Assembly (NCBI GenBank): GCA_040768665.1
Contig: JAXGMN010000043.1
Coordinates: 1-64,000 of the forward strand
Source: JABWBD01 sp040768665
GTDB lineage: Bacteria; Planctomycetota; Planctomycetia; Pirellulales; Thermoguttaceae
DNA length: 64,000 bases
Direction: 5' to 3'
Below, piece after piece: positions 42,868 to 52,847 of the stretch. Below the pieces are notes generated by a model, which was not told where the DNA came from, ran no database searches, and saw nothing but the letters and a program-made list of their open reading frames with translations. The position numbers and the translations under genes are program-made. Each line of letters opens with the position of its first letter. Within the stretch, counting starts at the first letter, position 1.

Positions 42868-45800
42868 ATGATCTATCAGCGGTTACTGTTCAGGGCTTAT
42901 CGCCACGCCCTAATGATCACGCTCTTCAGCGTCCTGTGCTGCAATGGCCAGACGGTCCTGCACCGTTGGGATTTCAGCAAGGGTCTTGGGGAGTGGTTTG
43001 CCGCCCACTCGTGCGCACCGCTGGAGGTGAACGACGGTCGCCTGACGGTACGCGTCACGGGGTTCGATCCCTACATTTACAGCAGCCGGGGCACGGGCCC
43101 CGCCGTTGACGTCAGTTCCTCCACGTTTATCCGGATGACAGCGCGGTGCAACCTATCGCAACCAGCCACCTTCTTCTGGGCGGAGAACCGCGAGGGGCGT
43201 GACACGGGGTTTCAGGCCGGCAAAGAAGTGGCTTTCCGCATGCACGGGGACGAGAAGTTTCACCAGTACAACATCTTCCCGGGATGGACCGGTCAAATCT
43301 CGCGCCTGCGGTTTGACCCGCCTGGCGGTGCCGACCAGGGGGTGCTGGTGGAAATTGCCTCGATCGAGATTCTGCAGTTGCCGCCGTCGCCCGTGGCCGC
43401 CGAGTCCACCTGGGACTTCTCAGGGACATTGGCGGGTTTCTTGCCGAGCCAGTACGTGGAAGACTTCCGTTTCGAGCAGGACGGCGCGGTTCTGCGAGGT
43501 TTCGGTCCGGCCGCGACGCTGGTCAATGACACCCTGGACCTGGCTGCCGAAGAATGTCCCTGGCTCAGCCTGAATGCAATCAGCGCCGAGCCCACGGTAC
43601 TAACGATCATGTGGCGGACGGGCAAGGAAACGTCGTATTCCAACGAGCGTGCACGTGTGCGTGTGCTCCCGGGCCGTCCGATCCACAACGTCCGCCTGGA
43701 CCAGTTCGAATCCTGGAAGGGCCGGATCACGGGCCTGCGGATTCAGTGGGCGGCCGACGAGGAACCGGTCGAGTTGAAATTTCGCCAGGTGGCGCTGGGC
43801 GCGGCCCCGGCAGGACCGGGTCGGCTGGAAATCGTTTCGGCGGGGACAGACCGGTACCTGGTTTTTGCTGACGAAACCGTCCGGTTCACGGCAAAGGTCC
43901 GCAACGCCGGCGGGGAAGTCCTCGAGCCGCAACGGCTCGAACTGAGAGGGGAGGGGCTTCCGGCCGGGAAACTCGCCCTGGAAACCCCGCGCCTGACGCC
44001 GGCATCCGAGGCCGAAGTGAGCACGTGCCTGTCCCTGACCGGCGACCGCCTGGAACTGTCCAGCCCGGGAGAAAGCTCGCCCCGAACGATAAGGGTCACC
44101 GTTGCCCCAAAGCTCGATGCCGATTCGTCTGCGGTCCGCGGGGTGCTGGTTACCGACTCCTATGCAAAAATCGGTACCGACACGCTTCGGCTCCGGGCTC
44201 CGGCACACCGAAAAACCCAAGAGTACGGCCCGCTGGTGGTCGAAGTTCTCCGCGGCGGCGAGTGGCGGCGTGTGGGCGTGCTGCCGGCATGCGGGGCCCT
44301 CGCGACCGGGGACAACGTCCATCGCGAGTTGCCCTGGGGAAAGGTGGTCGCAGCGGATCACCGCGGTACGAAGCCGGCGTTGATCTTCACTGCCGTCTAC
44401 CAGGAGCCAAACGGGCGCCGCTGGACGAGCACTGCGGAGTATCGGCTCGTCGACAAGGGCGACCGCATTGCCATGACCCACACGCTGCGGTGCAACCGCG
44501 AAGGCTCTCTACACCGCTACGATGGCCCCGTACTTCGCGTGGGCGATGGCACATTCGGCAGCGAGAAGTTCGAGGCCCTGTTTCCGGGCCTGGAGTACCT
44601 GTCAGCCCACGAGGAATCCTCCAGCGACCGCGACATTCTGCCTCCGGGCGACTTGCGGGCGATTCCCGACCCTCGCCGCATCTGTATCCCGGCGATGGCG
44701 ATCACCTCACCGGAGCGCGACCTGGTGGCCCTGCTCTGGGACAACCAGCAGCACTGGCTGAGAGACAACGATCAGCCTACGGCCCTGTTCGCGTCGCCCA
44801 ACCTGGTTGAAAGCGGCGATGCCCGCCTGAGCCCGGCTGATTTCACGATCGAGCGCAGCGGCAACAACCATTTGATGGGACTCTTTGCACCGTCGATCCC
44901 GGATTTTCTGGAAGAAAACGGACTGCAAGCCCGGAAGCCGATTTTGCTCGGACCGGACGATGCAATCACCCTACGAAGTCTTCTGCTGGTCCGTGCGAAC
45001 GCCGAGGTGCTGGATGCGGTGAGCGTATGGCTGCAGTGGGCCAAACCCGGGCCGATCGGCAATCCGCCGTCGACGCTCCCTGAGCACTACGCGCTCTCGC
45101 TGCGCGCACTTGAGGAAATCCTGTACACGCCCGGGAAAGGCTGGGCGAATGTCAAGGGTTGGGATCCGAGTCCCAATCCCCCGACGGCCTTGGCGTATCT
45201 CTATCTGGCCGAGCAACTGCAAACCCCCGAGCTGCGGCAAACCGCCATCCAACGCATCGGCAATCACCGGGATGTTCCGCTCTCTCTGCACCTCGGCTCC
45301 GTTTCCGAGACCGTGCAGAGAGCGCGTCGGGAAGGCTTCGGAGCCTTGGGCCGCCGAGAAGCGGACGGCAACTGGGTGTTTCGACCTACGGAGAAGACTG
45401 CCAGCCTGGGACGGGCCGGCGATACCAACGTCGGAATGGCGGCGGGGTCCGTGCGTCAGATCCTGCGCTGTGCCGCCCAGTCCGCCGACCCGGTTCTGCT
45501 GCAGCAGGGGCTGAAAGGATTGCAGTGGATGCGGCAGTGGCGTGTCCCGCGAGGTGCGCAGGTCTGGGAAATCCCCTTGCATGCGCCCGACATTCTCGCC
45601 TCCGGCCACTGTTGCGCCGCATTTCTCTGGGGGTATCGCCTGACGGGAGACGAATCGTACCTCGAAGACGCCGTGTATTGGGCGCGGACGGGGCTGCCGT
45701 TCGTGTACTTCTGGCAAACGCCGGTCGAGGGCCTGGAGCCGATGCGCGGCGGCACCATTCCTATCTTCGGAGCCACATTCTATGTCGGCAGTTGGTTTGG

Positions 45801-46848
45801 GCGTCTCGTGCAGTGGTGCGGGCTGGAATACGCGGCGACCCTTCTGGACCTGGCGGAGTATGACAACAGCCACGACTGGACCACGATCGCCCGCGACATC
45901 ACCGTCAGCGGCTGGCGCCAGCAGCAGGAAAAGGAAGGTTTCCAGGGGCTCTACCCTGATAGCTGGTCCATGTTGACCGGCGACATTTCCTGGGGGCTGA
46001 TGCTGGGGCCACAGCGTCTGGTTCGCAACCAAGTCGCCCTGGACGGCTACCGCCCCGACGGCGACACGCGGCTGTTTCGCCGGGGTAATGCCCTCGTCGC
46101 TCTTCTCGGCCCCGGCCGGTTCGAAACCGTGTCCGCGGGGGTGCCCGGTGACGGCACCCGGATAACCGATTTGCCCGATGGCCCCTTCGACCTTCAGTTC
46201 CAGCATCATTTTCGCAACCATCCGGAATGCTATGTGGCGTTGGTGGGAGTGAGCGAACCCCGGGCAGTGGAACTTGCGGGGACGCCGGTGCCGCGGGTCC
46301 CGGACCTGGATGCTGTCGAGCAGGGCTGGACATGGTCGCCGTCGATGCCGGGCCTGGTCGTCCGTCTCCACAGCCCCGCCAAGGCTCCCGTGTCCGTAAG
46401 GCTATCGGGACTCAACCCGCGTCCCGCCGCGACTGAACAGACTCAGTGGACATTCGACACGGATTCCGAAGGATGGACTGCCGATCATGATTTGGCGCCT
46501 TTCGAGATCCGCAACGGCGCTCTGGTGTGCAAACCGACCGGCGGAGACCCGTACCTGACCGTGCGTCTTGCCGGATTGGACGCCGCCGGATTCCCCCGAG
46601 TCCGCATCCGGTACCGAACGTCGCAAAACAGTTCGATGCAGCTTTTCTGGGCGTCATCCGCGGGATATGCGGCCGAACGGTCGCTGACAGTTCCCGTGCA
46701 AGGAGGCAACGAGTGGCGGACCGTCGACGTCGATTTGAGCGCCGTGCCCACGTGGCAGGGCATCATGGTGGGATTCCGCATTGATCCTCCGGCCGCGGGC
46801 ATAGAACTCGACGAGGTGAGGTTTCTGCCGGGTATCCCGGATCCGTAA
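42868..46848 (+). CDS. Giant secreted protein of unknown activity with duplicated terminal binding domains
   Basis: 1326 residues. The N-terminus has a hydrophobic signal (ALMITLFSVLCCNGQ). Residues about 30-160 and the last 130 or so form related beta-sandwich, carbohydrate-binding-like domains. Both start with W-D/T-F and an E-W or E-G-W motif (LHRWDFSKGLGEWFAAHS; TQWTFDTDSEGWTADHD), both have 'GDPYL/FDPYI' and 'RIDPP/RFDPP', and a weaker third copy lies at about 175-300. The middle contains an Ig-like part (about 300-420), a beta super-sandwich and a large helical, probably alpha/alpha-toroid, domain (about 730-1150). This architecture resembles polysaccharide lyases or GH-like toroids, but no catalytic motif was recognised. 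The ribosome site GGGAGA supports the ATG at 42868. Confidence 0.7.
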   Translation: MIYQRLLFRAYRHALMITLFSVLCCNGQTVLHRWDFSKGLGEWFAAHSCAPLEVNDGRLTVRVTGFDPYIYSSRGTGPAVDVSSSTFIRMTARCNLSQPATFFWAENREGRDTGFQAGKEVAFRMHGDEKFHQYNIFPGWTGQISRLRFDPPGGADQGVLVEIASIEILQLPPSPVAAESTWDFSGTLAGFLPSQYVEDFRFEQDGAVLRGFGPAATLVNDTLDLAAEECPWLSLNAISAEPTVLTIMWRTGKETSYSNERARVRVLPGRPIHNVRLDQFESWKGRITGLRIQWAADEEPVELKFRQVALGAAPAGPGRLEIVSAGTDRYLVFADETVRFTAKVRNAGGEVLEPQRLELRGEGLPAGKLALETPRLTPASEAEVSTCLSLTGDRLELSSPGESSPRTIRVTVAPKLDADSSAVRGVLVTDSYAKIGTDTLRLRAPAHRKTQEYGPLVVEVLRGGEWRRVGVLPACGALATGDNVHRELPWGKVVAADHRGTKPALIFTAVYQEPNGRRWTSTAEYRLVDKGDRIAMTHTLRCNREGSLHRYDGPVLRVGDGTFGSEKFEALFPGLEYLSAHEESSSDRDILPPGDLRAIPDPRRICIPAMAITSPERDLVALLWDNQQHWLRDNDQPTALFASPNLVESGDARLSPADFTIERSGNNHLMGLFAPSIPDFLEENGLQARKPILLGPDDAITLRSLLLVRANAEVLDAVSVWLQWAKPGPIGNPPSTLPEHYALSLRALEEILYTPGKGWANVKGWDPSPNPPTALAYLYLAEQLQTPELRQTAIQRIGNHRDVPLSLHLGSVSETVQRARREGFGALGRREADGNWVFRPTEKTASLGRAGDTNVGMAAGSVRQILRCAAQSADPVLLQQGLKGLQWMRQWRVPRGAQVWEIPLHAPDILASGHCCAAFLWGYRLTGDESYLEDAVYWARTGLPFVYFWQTPVEGLEPMRGGTIPIFGATFYVGSWFGRLVQWCGLEYAATLLDLAEYDNSHDWTTIARDITVSGWRQQQEKEGFQGLYPDSWSMLTGDISWGLMLGPQRLVRNQVALDGYRPDGDTRLFRRGNALVALLGPGRFETVSAGVPGDGTRITDLPDGPFDLQFQHHFRNHPECYVALVGVSEPRAVELAGTPVPRVPDLDAVEQGWTWSPSMPGLVVRLHSPAKAPVSVRLSGLNPRPAATEQTQWTFDTDSEGWTADHDLAPFEIRNGALVCKPTGGDPYLTVRLAGLDAAGFPRVRIRYRTSQNSSMQLFWASSAGYAAERSLTVPVQGGNEWRTVDVDLSAVPTWQGIMVGFRIDPPAAGIELDEVRFLPGIPDP

Positions 46849-47582
46849 GAGGGCGGATGAGCCCCGCGAGCCACTGGGAACAAGCGCGTGCATCCTGCCG
46901 TAGCGGCGGAGCGGTGAGGAGACCCAGCGGCCCGGCATGTTTGCCCTCCCCGCAAACCCCTGCTTCTATGTGGATTCTATCGGCGCCCCGCCACCCAAAG
47001 CAAGGGTGACATCGCCCGACCGTCCGCCCCCACGGCCAACTTCAAGATAGGCGGTGGCTGAAGAAGAAAAAGGGTCAGGACTGGGGCGGCGAAAGCTTCA
47101 GGGTTCCGCCGGCTGATTCGATCTCCCGTTCTGTTCCACCGACCATTGCCCACATCCGTCTTCATCCGTGCCCCGGCTTTGCCATCCGTGCTATGAGAAC
47201 AACTGGAAGGCAAAGTTGCACGGATGGCAAAGCCGGGGCACGGATGAAGATGAGGAACAAAGGTGGAAACTCAGCAAGGCGAAGGCCTGCCCGCGTTTTC
47301 ACCTACTCAGGTCAGGACTATTTCTGCGTCACGAAAACATAATGTCCGGGCCATAGAGAGCCCAGCCTGTCGGCATCAATCGTGATCCGGCGAGGACAGC
47401 GAAACGCCGACGGTGGTCGAAAGATCGTCTCGGGCGCATCGGGAATCGGCAAATCAACCGGAATCGCTTCCTTGAGGTTCAGCGCGAAGTGTGAGAGGAT
47501 GTGGATGTTTCCCGCAGCCCGGCTGCTGCGGTCGCAAAGGAACCGAAAAAACGAGACAGGCTATTTTCCAGGGGACACCGCA
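46849..47582. other. Intergenic with a 31-bp perfect inverted repeat
   Basis: 734 bp without a recognised gene. It contains the perfect inverted repeat at 47160-47249. Confidence 0.55.
47160..47249. repeat. Perfect 31-bp inverted repeat with 28-nt loop
   Basis: The arm 47160-47190 contains CATCCGTGCCCCGGCTTTGC and is repeated exactly in inverse at 47219-47249. Each arm itself carries CATCCGTG twice. It would form a very stable hairpin. It lies 334 bp before the next gene and is too perfect to be old. Confidence 0.85.
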
Positions 47583-49787
47583 ATGAAGACCACTACCTCT
47601 CTGCCATTCCGCCGAATTGTCTTGCACAAGAAGAGCCTCCGCCTGGCGGTGCAGAGCTCCAGCCTGGGCGTCTTTTTTCTCTTCCTTGCAACGGTAAGTT
47701 CGCCAGCCGAGCCGCCGCCGTCAAGAACTCCGCGTACCTGGCCCCAAGCCTATTCGGTCCAGCGTGACGACGCCTCGGGGCTCCTGACCCTTTCCACTCC
47801 CTACTACACCATCCAGCAGGATCTCAAGAAAGGCGGCGCGATCACGCGAATCACCTTAACGCACGGAAAGGCCGCAAACCTGCTCGTGCGGCCCCTCGAG
47901 ACCCGCGTCCGGGACGAAAACGGAACCGTGCTTTCGGATCTGAACGATCCGGCGCCCACTGTCGTGCACCGCCGGGATGGTCGCCACGAGATCGTCACAG
48001 TCCAATCCGCACTGAAGGACCAGGCCGGCCGGGCTCCGGGACTTCAAGTCAAGACCACGCTCGAGTATCGCTGGGGATACCTGAAGATCCACAAAGAGTT
48101 GCTCGTTCCAGCCGGCATACCTGCGCGAGAGGTCTGCCCGCTGTCGACGGTCCTTGCCCCGAATCTCACCGACTACGGTTATCGCGAAGGGATCACCGAG
48201 GAAGAAAAGGCCCCGCCGTTTTCGTTCGGGAGCAATCGCTGGGCGAAGCTCCGCCTCGATGAGCCCTCGGATCAACGCCTCGACACGCGCTATGTACCGC
48301 GATCGATGATCTTCGCCGATCCCGGAGTCGAAGGGCTGGAGTGGTTCGTCGGTTCCGACCTTGCACAATGGGACCTGCAACTGACCGGAAGCCGCGGCGC
48401 GGGCCGGTGCCTGCTGGATCGCAGCCAGGACCCGCCGGGGCTGGCGCTGTCGGTCTCTCCGCTGTGGAGTCCCGAGAAGGCCGTGCCGGTGCCCAGCGCC
48501 ATCGTCTTCAACTTCTACATTTCCTTCCCGCTGATCGAGGGCCGCGCGCACGCGCCCTGGCTGCACACCACCTTCAATCGCAACCGCGGCGATTGGGTCT
48601 CGACGGAAGAAATCGGCCGCTGGGCGGAGAAGGGCATCCAGACGGTCCACTGCCACAACGACGGCGATTACTACGACGACGGCCTGTTCTGGCGCGACGG
48701 CGCTTATCCGCCCTACCCGGACATGGATCGCTTCGACCGGGTCCTTTCCGATTGCCGGCGCGTCGGAATCCGGACCGCAACCTACTTCTCGAACAAGGAA
48801 CTGCACCCGAGCACCAACGAGTTCCAGCAGCACGGCGACGAGTGGGGCCGGAAAAACCGCAAGGGCGAGCTGCGGCACAATTTCTATCGCCCGGAGCGCG
48901 AGTTCGGCGCCCAGATGTGCCTGCGGTCCGGGTGGCTCGATTTCCTGAAGCTTTCGATCGACCGGGTCCTCAAGAATCATCCTCTCGACGGCGTCTACTA
49001 CGACTGGAACGTGGCCCTGCTCTGCTCGAATCCCCTGCACGAAGGCGGCGACGGCGCCTCGCCGGCCAAGGGCCATTGGGACATGGACGAGCTGCTCGAC
49101 CTGATGGAGTGGACTCGCCGCCGCGTCGGCATGAACGGCCTGGTTATTGTCCACAATACCACCGTTCCGATGTACGCCGTCGAGAATTTCGCCGATTACG
49201 TGGTGGCGACGGAATGGGGCTACCGGAAATGGACCGATCGTGCTCCCGACCTCGAGGACCTGCCGCTGGAAACGTCGCTGGCCGGCGCCATTCCCCGTGG
49301 CGTGATCAGCTACGGAGTCCTCGAGCGCAACGCCCCCCGGCGGCTGCACCGGTTGTTTGCCATCGAGGCATTCTTGAACGGCGCCACGCCTTGGCCGGCC
49401 AGCGAGGAAACGTTTGCCTTGCTTCCGTTGCTGCCGAAGCCCCTGACCGATATCGGCAACTGCCGATTTGCCGACTGGCGCAACACTGCCGTCACGCTGT
49501 CGCACGCCCGATGCGCGGCTGCCGTCTACAGCAAGCCCGGCGAAGCCTATTTGTTTCTGGCGAACCTCGACGCCGAGCCGCGCGAGGTCACCTGCGTGCT
49601 GAAACCCGAAAAGCTCCCGTATCCATTGGCTCGCCTGACCAGCGCGGCCAACCTGGCAGCCACGACTGCATCTGCCGGCCCTCCGGCGGAGAACCACGTT
49701 TCAAGCCTGGACGTCGAACAGTTGACCGGAGCAGGCATCAAGCTCACGATTCCCGGCGATGGTGCCATACTCGTTCGAGTCCGTTAG
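47583..49787 (+). CDS. Secreted GH36/alpha-galactosidase-like protein
   Basis: 734 residues starting at 47583. A signal-like segment (LAVQSSSLGVFFLFLATVSS) is followed by a beta super-sandwich domain (YYTIQQDLKKGGAITRITLT onward) and then a TIM barrel from about residue 320. Barrel landmarks are HCHNDGDYYDDGLFWRDGAY, GIRTATYFSNKELHPSTNEF, and PLDGVYYDWNVALLCSNPLH, where the Asp in YYDWN is at a GH36/GH31-like nucleophile position. NGLVIVHNTTVP and a C-terminal beta domain follow. It likely hydrolyses an alpha-linked glycan, but the family is not certain. Confidence 0.65.
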   Translation: MKTTTSLPFRRIVLHKKSLRLAVQSSSLGVFFLFLATVSSPAEPPPSRTPRTWPQAYSVQRDDASGLLTLSTPYYTIQQDLKKGGAITRITLTHGKAANLLVRPLETRVRDENGTVLSDLNDPAPTVVHRRDGRHEIVTVQSALKDQAGRAPGLQVKTTLEYRWGYLKIHKELLVPAGIPAREVCPLSTVLAPNLTDYGYREGITEEEKAPPFSFGSNRWAKLRLDEPSDQRLDTRYVPRSMIFADPGVEGLEWFVGSDLAQWDLQLTGSRGAGRCLLDRSQDPPGLALSVSPLWSPEKAVPVPSAIVFNFYISFPLIEGRAHAPWLHTTFNRNRGDWVSTEEIGRWAEKGIQTVHCHNDGDYYDDGLFWRDGAYPPYPDMDRFDRVLSDCRRVGIRTATYFSNKELHPSTNEFQQHGDEWGRKNRKGELRHNFYRPEREFGAQMCLRSGWLDFLKLSIDRVLKNHPLDGVYYDWNVALLCSNPLHEGGDGASPAKGHWDMDELLDLMEWTRRRVGMNGLVIVHNTTVPMYAVENFADYVVATEWGYRKWTDRAPDLEDLPLETSLAGAIPRGVISYGVLERNAPRRLHRLFAIEAFLNGATPWPASEETFALLPLLPKPLTDIGNCRFADWRNTAVTLSHARCAAAVYSKPGEAYLFLANLDAEPREVTCVLKPEKLPYPLARLTSAANLAATTASAGPPAENHVSSLDVEQLTGAGIKLTIPGDGAILVRVR

Positions 49788-49874
49788 CCACCCTGTCATG
49801 ACGGCCAACTATACCGAGCGGCCCGCGCTGTACCGCCCACGCGATCCGCAGACTTCACTATAAAGGACACTCGC

Positions 49875-51242
49875 ATGCGATATTTCATCTTCTGTAGCTG
49901 CTTGTTCATGATTGCCACCGCGTGTCACATGCCTTCCGCCATCGCGGCCGGACAGGCCGGCCAATTGCGGGTAGCAACCTTTCGCGAGGATCTCACCCCA
50001 CCCTTGGCAGCGCCGACCTATCCCAGCGGTAAACCGCTGGAAACCGTGGAAACGCCGCTGCTGGCCAAGGGGATCGTGTTGGATGATGGCCGGCAGCGCG
50101 TTGTTCTCTGTGCGATCGACTGGTGTGGTCTGTGCGGACCCGCGCATCGCCTCTTTCGAGACAAGATCGCGGAGGGGGCGGCGACCGATGTGTCGCAGGT
50201 GACGGTCCACACCGTTCACCAACATACGGCGCCCTACGTCCCGATGGGTGCCATGGATCGGCGAGACGAGACCGGCAGCCCTCCCGAAAACCTCGAACCG
50301 GCGGTGATTCATCAGATCGCGCAACGGTTGGGCGATGCGGTCAAGAGGGCGCTCGAGCAGTTCCAGCCGTTCAACTCGATCGGCGCCGGCCAGGCCAAGG
50401 TCGATCGCGTCGCCTCGGCGCGGCGGATTCTCACCGACGCCGGAACGATCCGCACTCGCTGGAGTGCTTGTACGGATCCCGATTTGCGAGCGGAGCCTGA
50501 AGGCCGCATCGATCCCATGCTCAAGACGATCACGCTTGCCCAGGATGACAAACCGTTGGTCCGCCTTCACTACTACGCCACACACCCGCAGAGCTTCTAC
50601 GGGGATCCTCGCGTCTGCTACGATGTTCCCGGCTTCGCCCGCGAACGGCTCCAAGAGAAGGAGCAGGTGTTCCAGATCTACTTCACCGGCTGTTCCGGCG
50701 ATGTGACCATGGGCAAATACAATGACGGCAAGCCGCAAGCCCGCGCGGAACTGACCGACCGCCTTTATGCGGCCATGGAAGCGTCCGTCGCGGCGACCCG
50801 GATGGCGCCGGTCGACCGCATCGTCTGGCGGACTCTGCCGTTGGTGCTGCAACTGAAGGATGAAGCCGACTATGATCTGGCCAAGAACCGAGCCGTGAGG
50901 GAAGATGCCACCAGGCCCGACAAGGAGCGTCAACAGGCGGCGCGACGGATAGCCCTGGCCGAGTGGATGAGTCAACCTCTTCAACTGAGCCTCTTGCGCG
51001 TGGGGCCGGTCGATGTGGTGCATCTGCCCGGCGAAAGCATGATCGAGTTCCAGTTGTTCACGCAAGAACAGAAACCGGACTGCTTTGTGGCCGTCGCCGC
51101 GTACGGCGATTTGGCAACGGGCTACATCTGCACCGAGCAGTCATTCTCCGAGGGAGGCTACGAACCGAGCGCGTCACGCGTCGCGCCGAAATCCGAGGCC
51201 GCCCTCAAGGAGGCCATCCGCAAGTTGCTGGAATTGGAATAA
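49875..51242 (+). CDS. Exported neutral/alkaline ceramidase-like protein
   Basis: 455 residues with a signal peptide (MRYFIFCSCLFMIATACHMP). The N-terminal domain matches the neutral ceramidase family: LRVATFREDLTPP, VLDDGRQRVVLCAIDWCGL, VTVHTVHQHTAPYVPMGAMD (His cluster of the zinc site), and FTGCSGDVTMGKYND. The last corresponds to the region around the catalytic Ser, but reads GDVT instead of GDVSPN. Many planctomycete members are of this variant, and whether they cleave ceramide is unclear. It lies 87 bp after the GH36-like gene, perhaps in the same operon. Confidence 0.8.
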   Translation: MRYFIFCSCLFMIATACHMPSAIAAGQAGQLRVATFREDLTPPLAAPTYPSGKPLETVETPLLAKGIVLDDGRQRVVLCAIDWCGLCGPAHRLFRDKIAEGAATDVSQVTVHTVHQHTAPYVPMGAMDRRDETGSPPENLEPAVIHQIAQRLGDAVKRALEQFQPFNSIGAGQAKVDRVASARRILTDAGTIRTRWSACTDPDLRAEPEGRIDPMLKTITLAQDDKPLVRLHYYATHPQSFYGDPRVCYDVPGFARERLQEKEQVFQIYFTGCSGDVTMGKYNDGKPQARAELTDRLYAAMEASVAATRMAPVDRIVWRTLPLVLQLKDEADYDLAKNRAVREDATRPDKERQQAARRIALAEWMSQPLQLSLLRVGPVDVVHLPGESMIEFQLFTQEQKPDCFVAVAAYGDLATGYICTEQSFSEGGYEPSASRVAPKSEAALKEAIRKLLELE

Positions 51243-51325
51243 GATAGCAGTCTCGGCCATTTGACTTGGATCGCCAGTTTCGTTGGCTGGAACAGGGCGC
51301 TGCGATGGAGATTGGCGCCCTCGGC

Positions 51326-52798
51326 TCACTCCCTACCCCTTGCCGGCCAACTTGCCGAAACGCGGGTCTGATTGCCGCCTTTGTCGATAACAATCGCCAT
51401 CAGATCGATCTTGCCGGCGTGCAACAGCGTGGCAGGCAGTGGCGCTTCGAACTGCTGCGCCGCGCCTTTCAGTTCCCTGCCACCGACGATCGTGCCGGCA
51501 TTCACGTCAAAGAACGCAATGGCCCCAAGACCGGCATTATCCGATGCCTTCAACGAAACCTGCGGGGTGCGAGTCCTCCCCTGCGCAATCCCCAACTCCA
51601 CTTGCGGCGGTTCGTTGTCGGCGACGTCCACGTCCGGCGAGAGGTAACGCGAGTACGCCAGCAGCCGCGCGTTGTCATCGGAGAAGCCGACGCGGCGCCC
51701 GCGATTGCCAGTCGGCGAGAAATTCCACCGCAGGTTGCGAAAACCGTTCCCCATAATGTCCTGATCGTCTTTTCGCTGGTCGTGCGGCAGCCCCAACGCG
51801 TGTCCCAACTCGTGCGCGACCGCCCCGAAACCGTCTTCGACAAACTCGCAACGAGGCGAATTCGGGCCGTGCCCAAATGCCTTTCGGCCCGGCACCGGCG
51901 TTCGGTCAAAGAACAGCGGGCGTTGTTGATCGATCGTCAAGGCGCAGAATTCGTCGCGGAGCAGGTACGACGAATAGACTGCCAGCCCCCCGTCGGCTGA
52001 GTAATACGCGCCCAGGGCCAGGACGCCCGGCCAGTGATGGTCGGCCGGCCCGTCGTCATAGGTTTCGGCAAAGGCCACTATCAATTGTCGCCTTGGGTCG
52101 CCCACTTGGCTCCGGATTTCCGGCACCAGCCGTTTCCACTGCGTAGTCGCCTCATAAGCCGGAGCGTTGTTGTAGTGTGCCGCCGGCTGGCTTCCGCGCA
52201 CCAGGTGAACGACCGGCCGACCGGCCGCCTCTTCGAAGAGTAGCCTCGCCGTTCGGTAACCCTTCGACCGCAGATCGCTGCGATACAGCTCTGCAACCGT
52301 GGCCATGATCAGCGTGATTTTCTCCTGGTGGTTGGCGACCGGTGTACGATCCTGAGGGACGAAATAGGCCAGCCGCACGCGGTAGTCGGGGACGGCCGGA
52401 GTTTCCGGCGCCGACAAGGGCGGACGGTCCACCCATTCACCAATAACCCAGCCTTTCCACTCCGTACCCTTTTCCTGGCGCCAGTAGCAGCGACCATTGC
52501 TCAGGCGAATGTGAAGCTTCGAACTGCGATTGCGAAGCTCGACGTAGTCGGCGGTCCGTTCGAGTTCGTCGTACACGATCATGCGGCCATCGCGCCGGTT
52601 TGCGATCCACTCTTTGTCTTTGACCTCGACGATGTGGACCGTTTCGTCGCCTTCGGTATAACGCAGGGCATGTCGCGGGTCGGCCTCCGCGGCCTCTATT
52701 GGTTGTGCCGTGAAAGAGGAAACCGCGACGATGAGGCAAATCGCAGTTGCCAGAGGTTGGGGTGCGCTCCGCCACAAGGTCATTCCTGCTGAACCCAT
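51326..52798 (-). CDS. Secreted zinc metalloprotease-like protein (metzincin)
   Basis: About 490 residues with a signal peptide (LATAICLIVAVSSFTAQPIE). The N-terminal 100 or so residues form a small beta domain (VHIVEVKDKEWIANRRDGRM, YWRQEKGTEWKGWVIGEW). The protease core carries GFGAVAHELGHALGLPHDQR, the HExxHxxGxxH/D zinc site of metzincins, with the nearby Met-turn probably DIMGNGFRNL. A C-terminal Ig-like domain (PPQVELGIAQGRTRTPQVSL ... IDKGGNQTRVSASW) follows. The start is uncertain (52798 or 52783). It is convergent with the ceramidase-like gene. Confidence 0.8.
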   Translation of the reverse strand: MGSAGMTLWRSAPQPLATAICLIVAVSSFTAQPIEAAEADPRHALRYTEGDETVHIVEVKDKEWIANRRDGRMIVYDELERTADYVELRNRSSKLHIRLSNGRCYWRQEKGTEWKGWVIGEWVDRPPLSAPETPAVPDYRVRLAYFVPQDRTPVANHQEKITLIMATVAELYRSDLRSKGYRTARLLFEEAAGRPVVHLVRGSQPAAHYNNAPAYEATTQWKRLVPEIRSQVGDPRRQLIVAFAETYDDGPADHHWPGVLALGAYYSADGGLAVYSSYLLRDEFCALTIDQQRPLFFDRTPVPGRKAFGHGPNSPRCEFVEDGFGAVAHELGHALGLPHDQRKDDQDIMGNGFRNLRWNFSPTGNRGRRVGFSDDNARLLAYSRYLSPDVDVADNEPPQVELGIAQGRTRTPQVSLKASDNAGLGAIAFFDVNAGTIVGGRELKGAAQQFEAPLPATLLHAGKIDLMAIVIDKGGNQTRVSASWPARGRE

Positions 52799-52847
52799 CG
52801 CTCGTGGCCCTTGTTCGTCTGATTGGGGTGTCCGGGTTCCCGCGACG

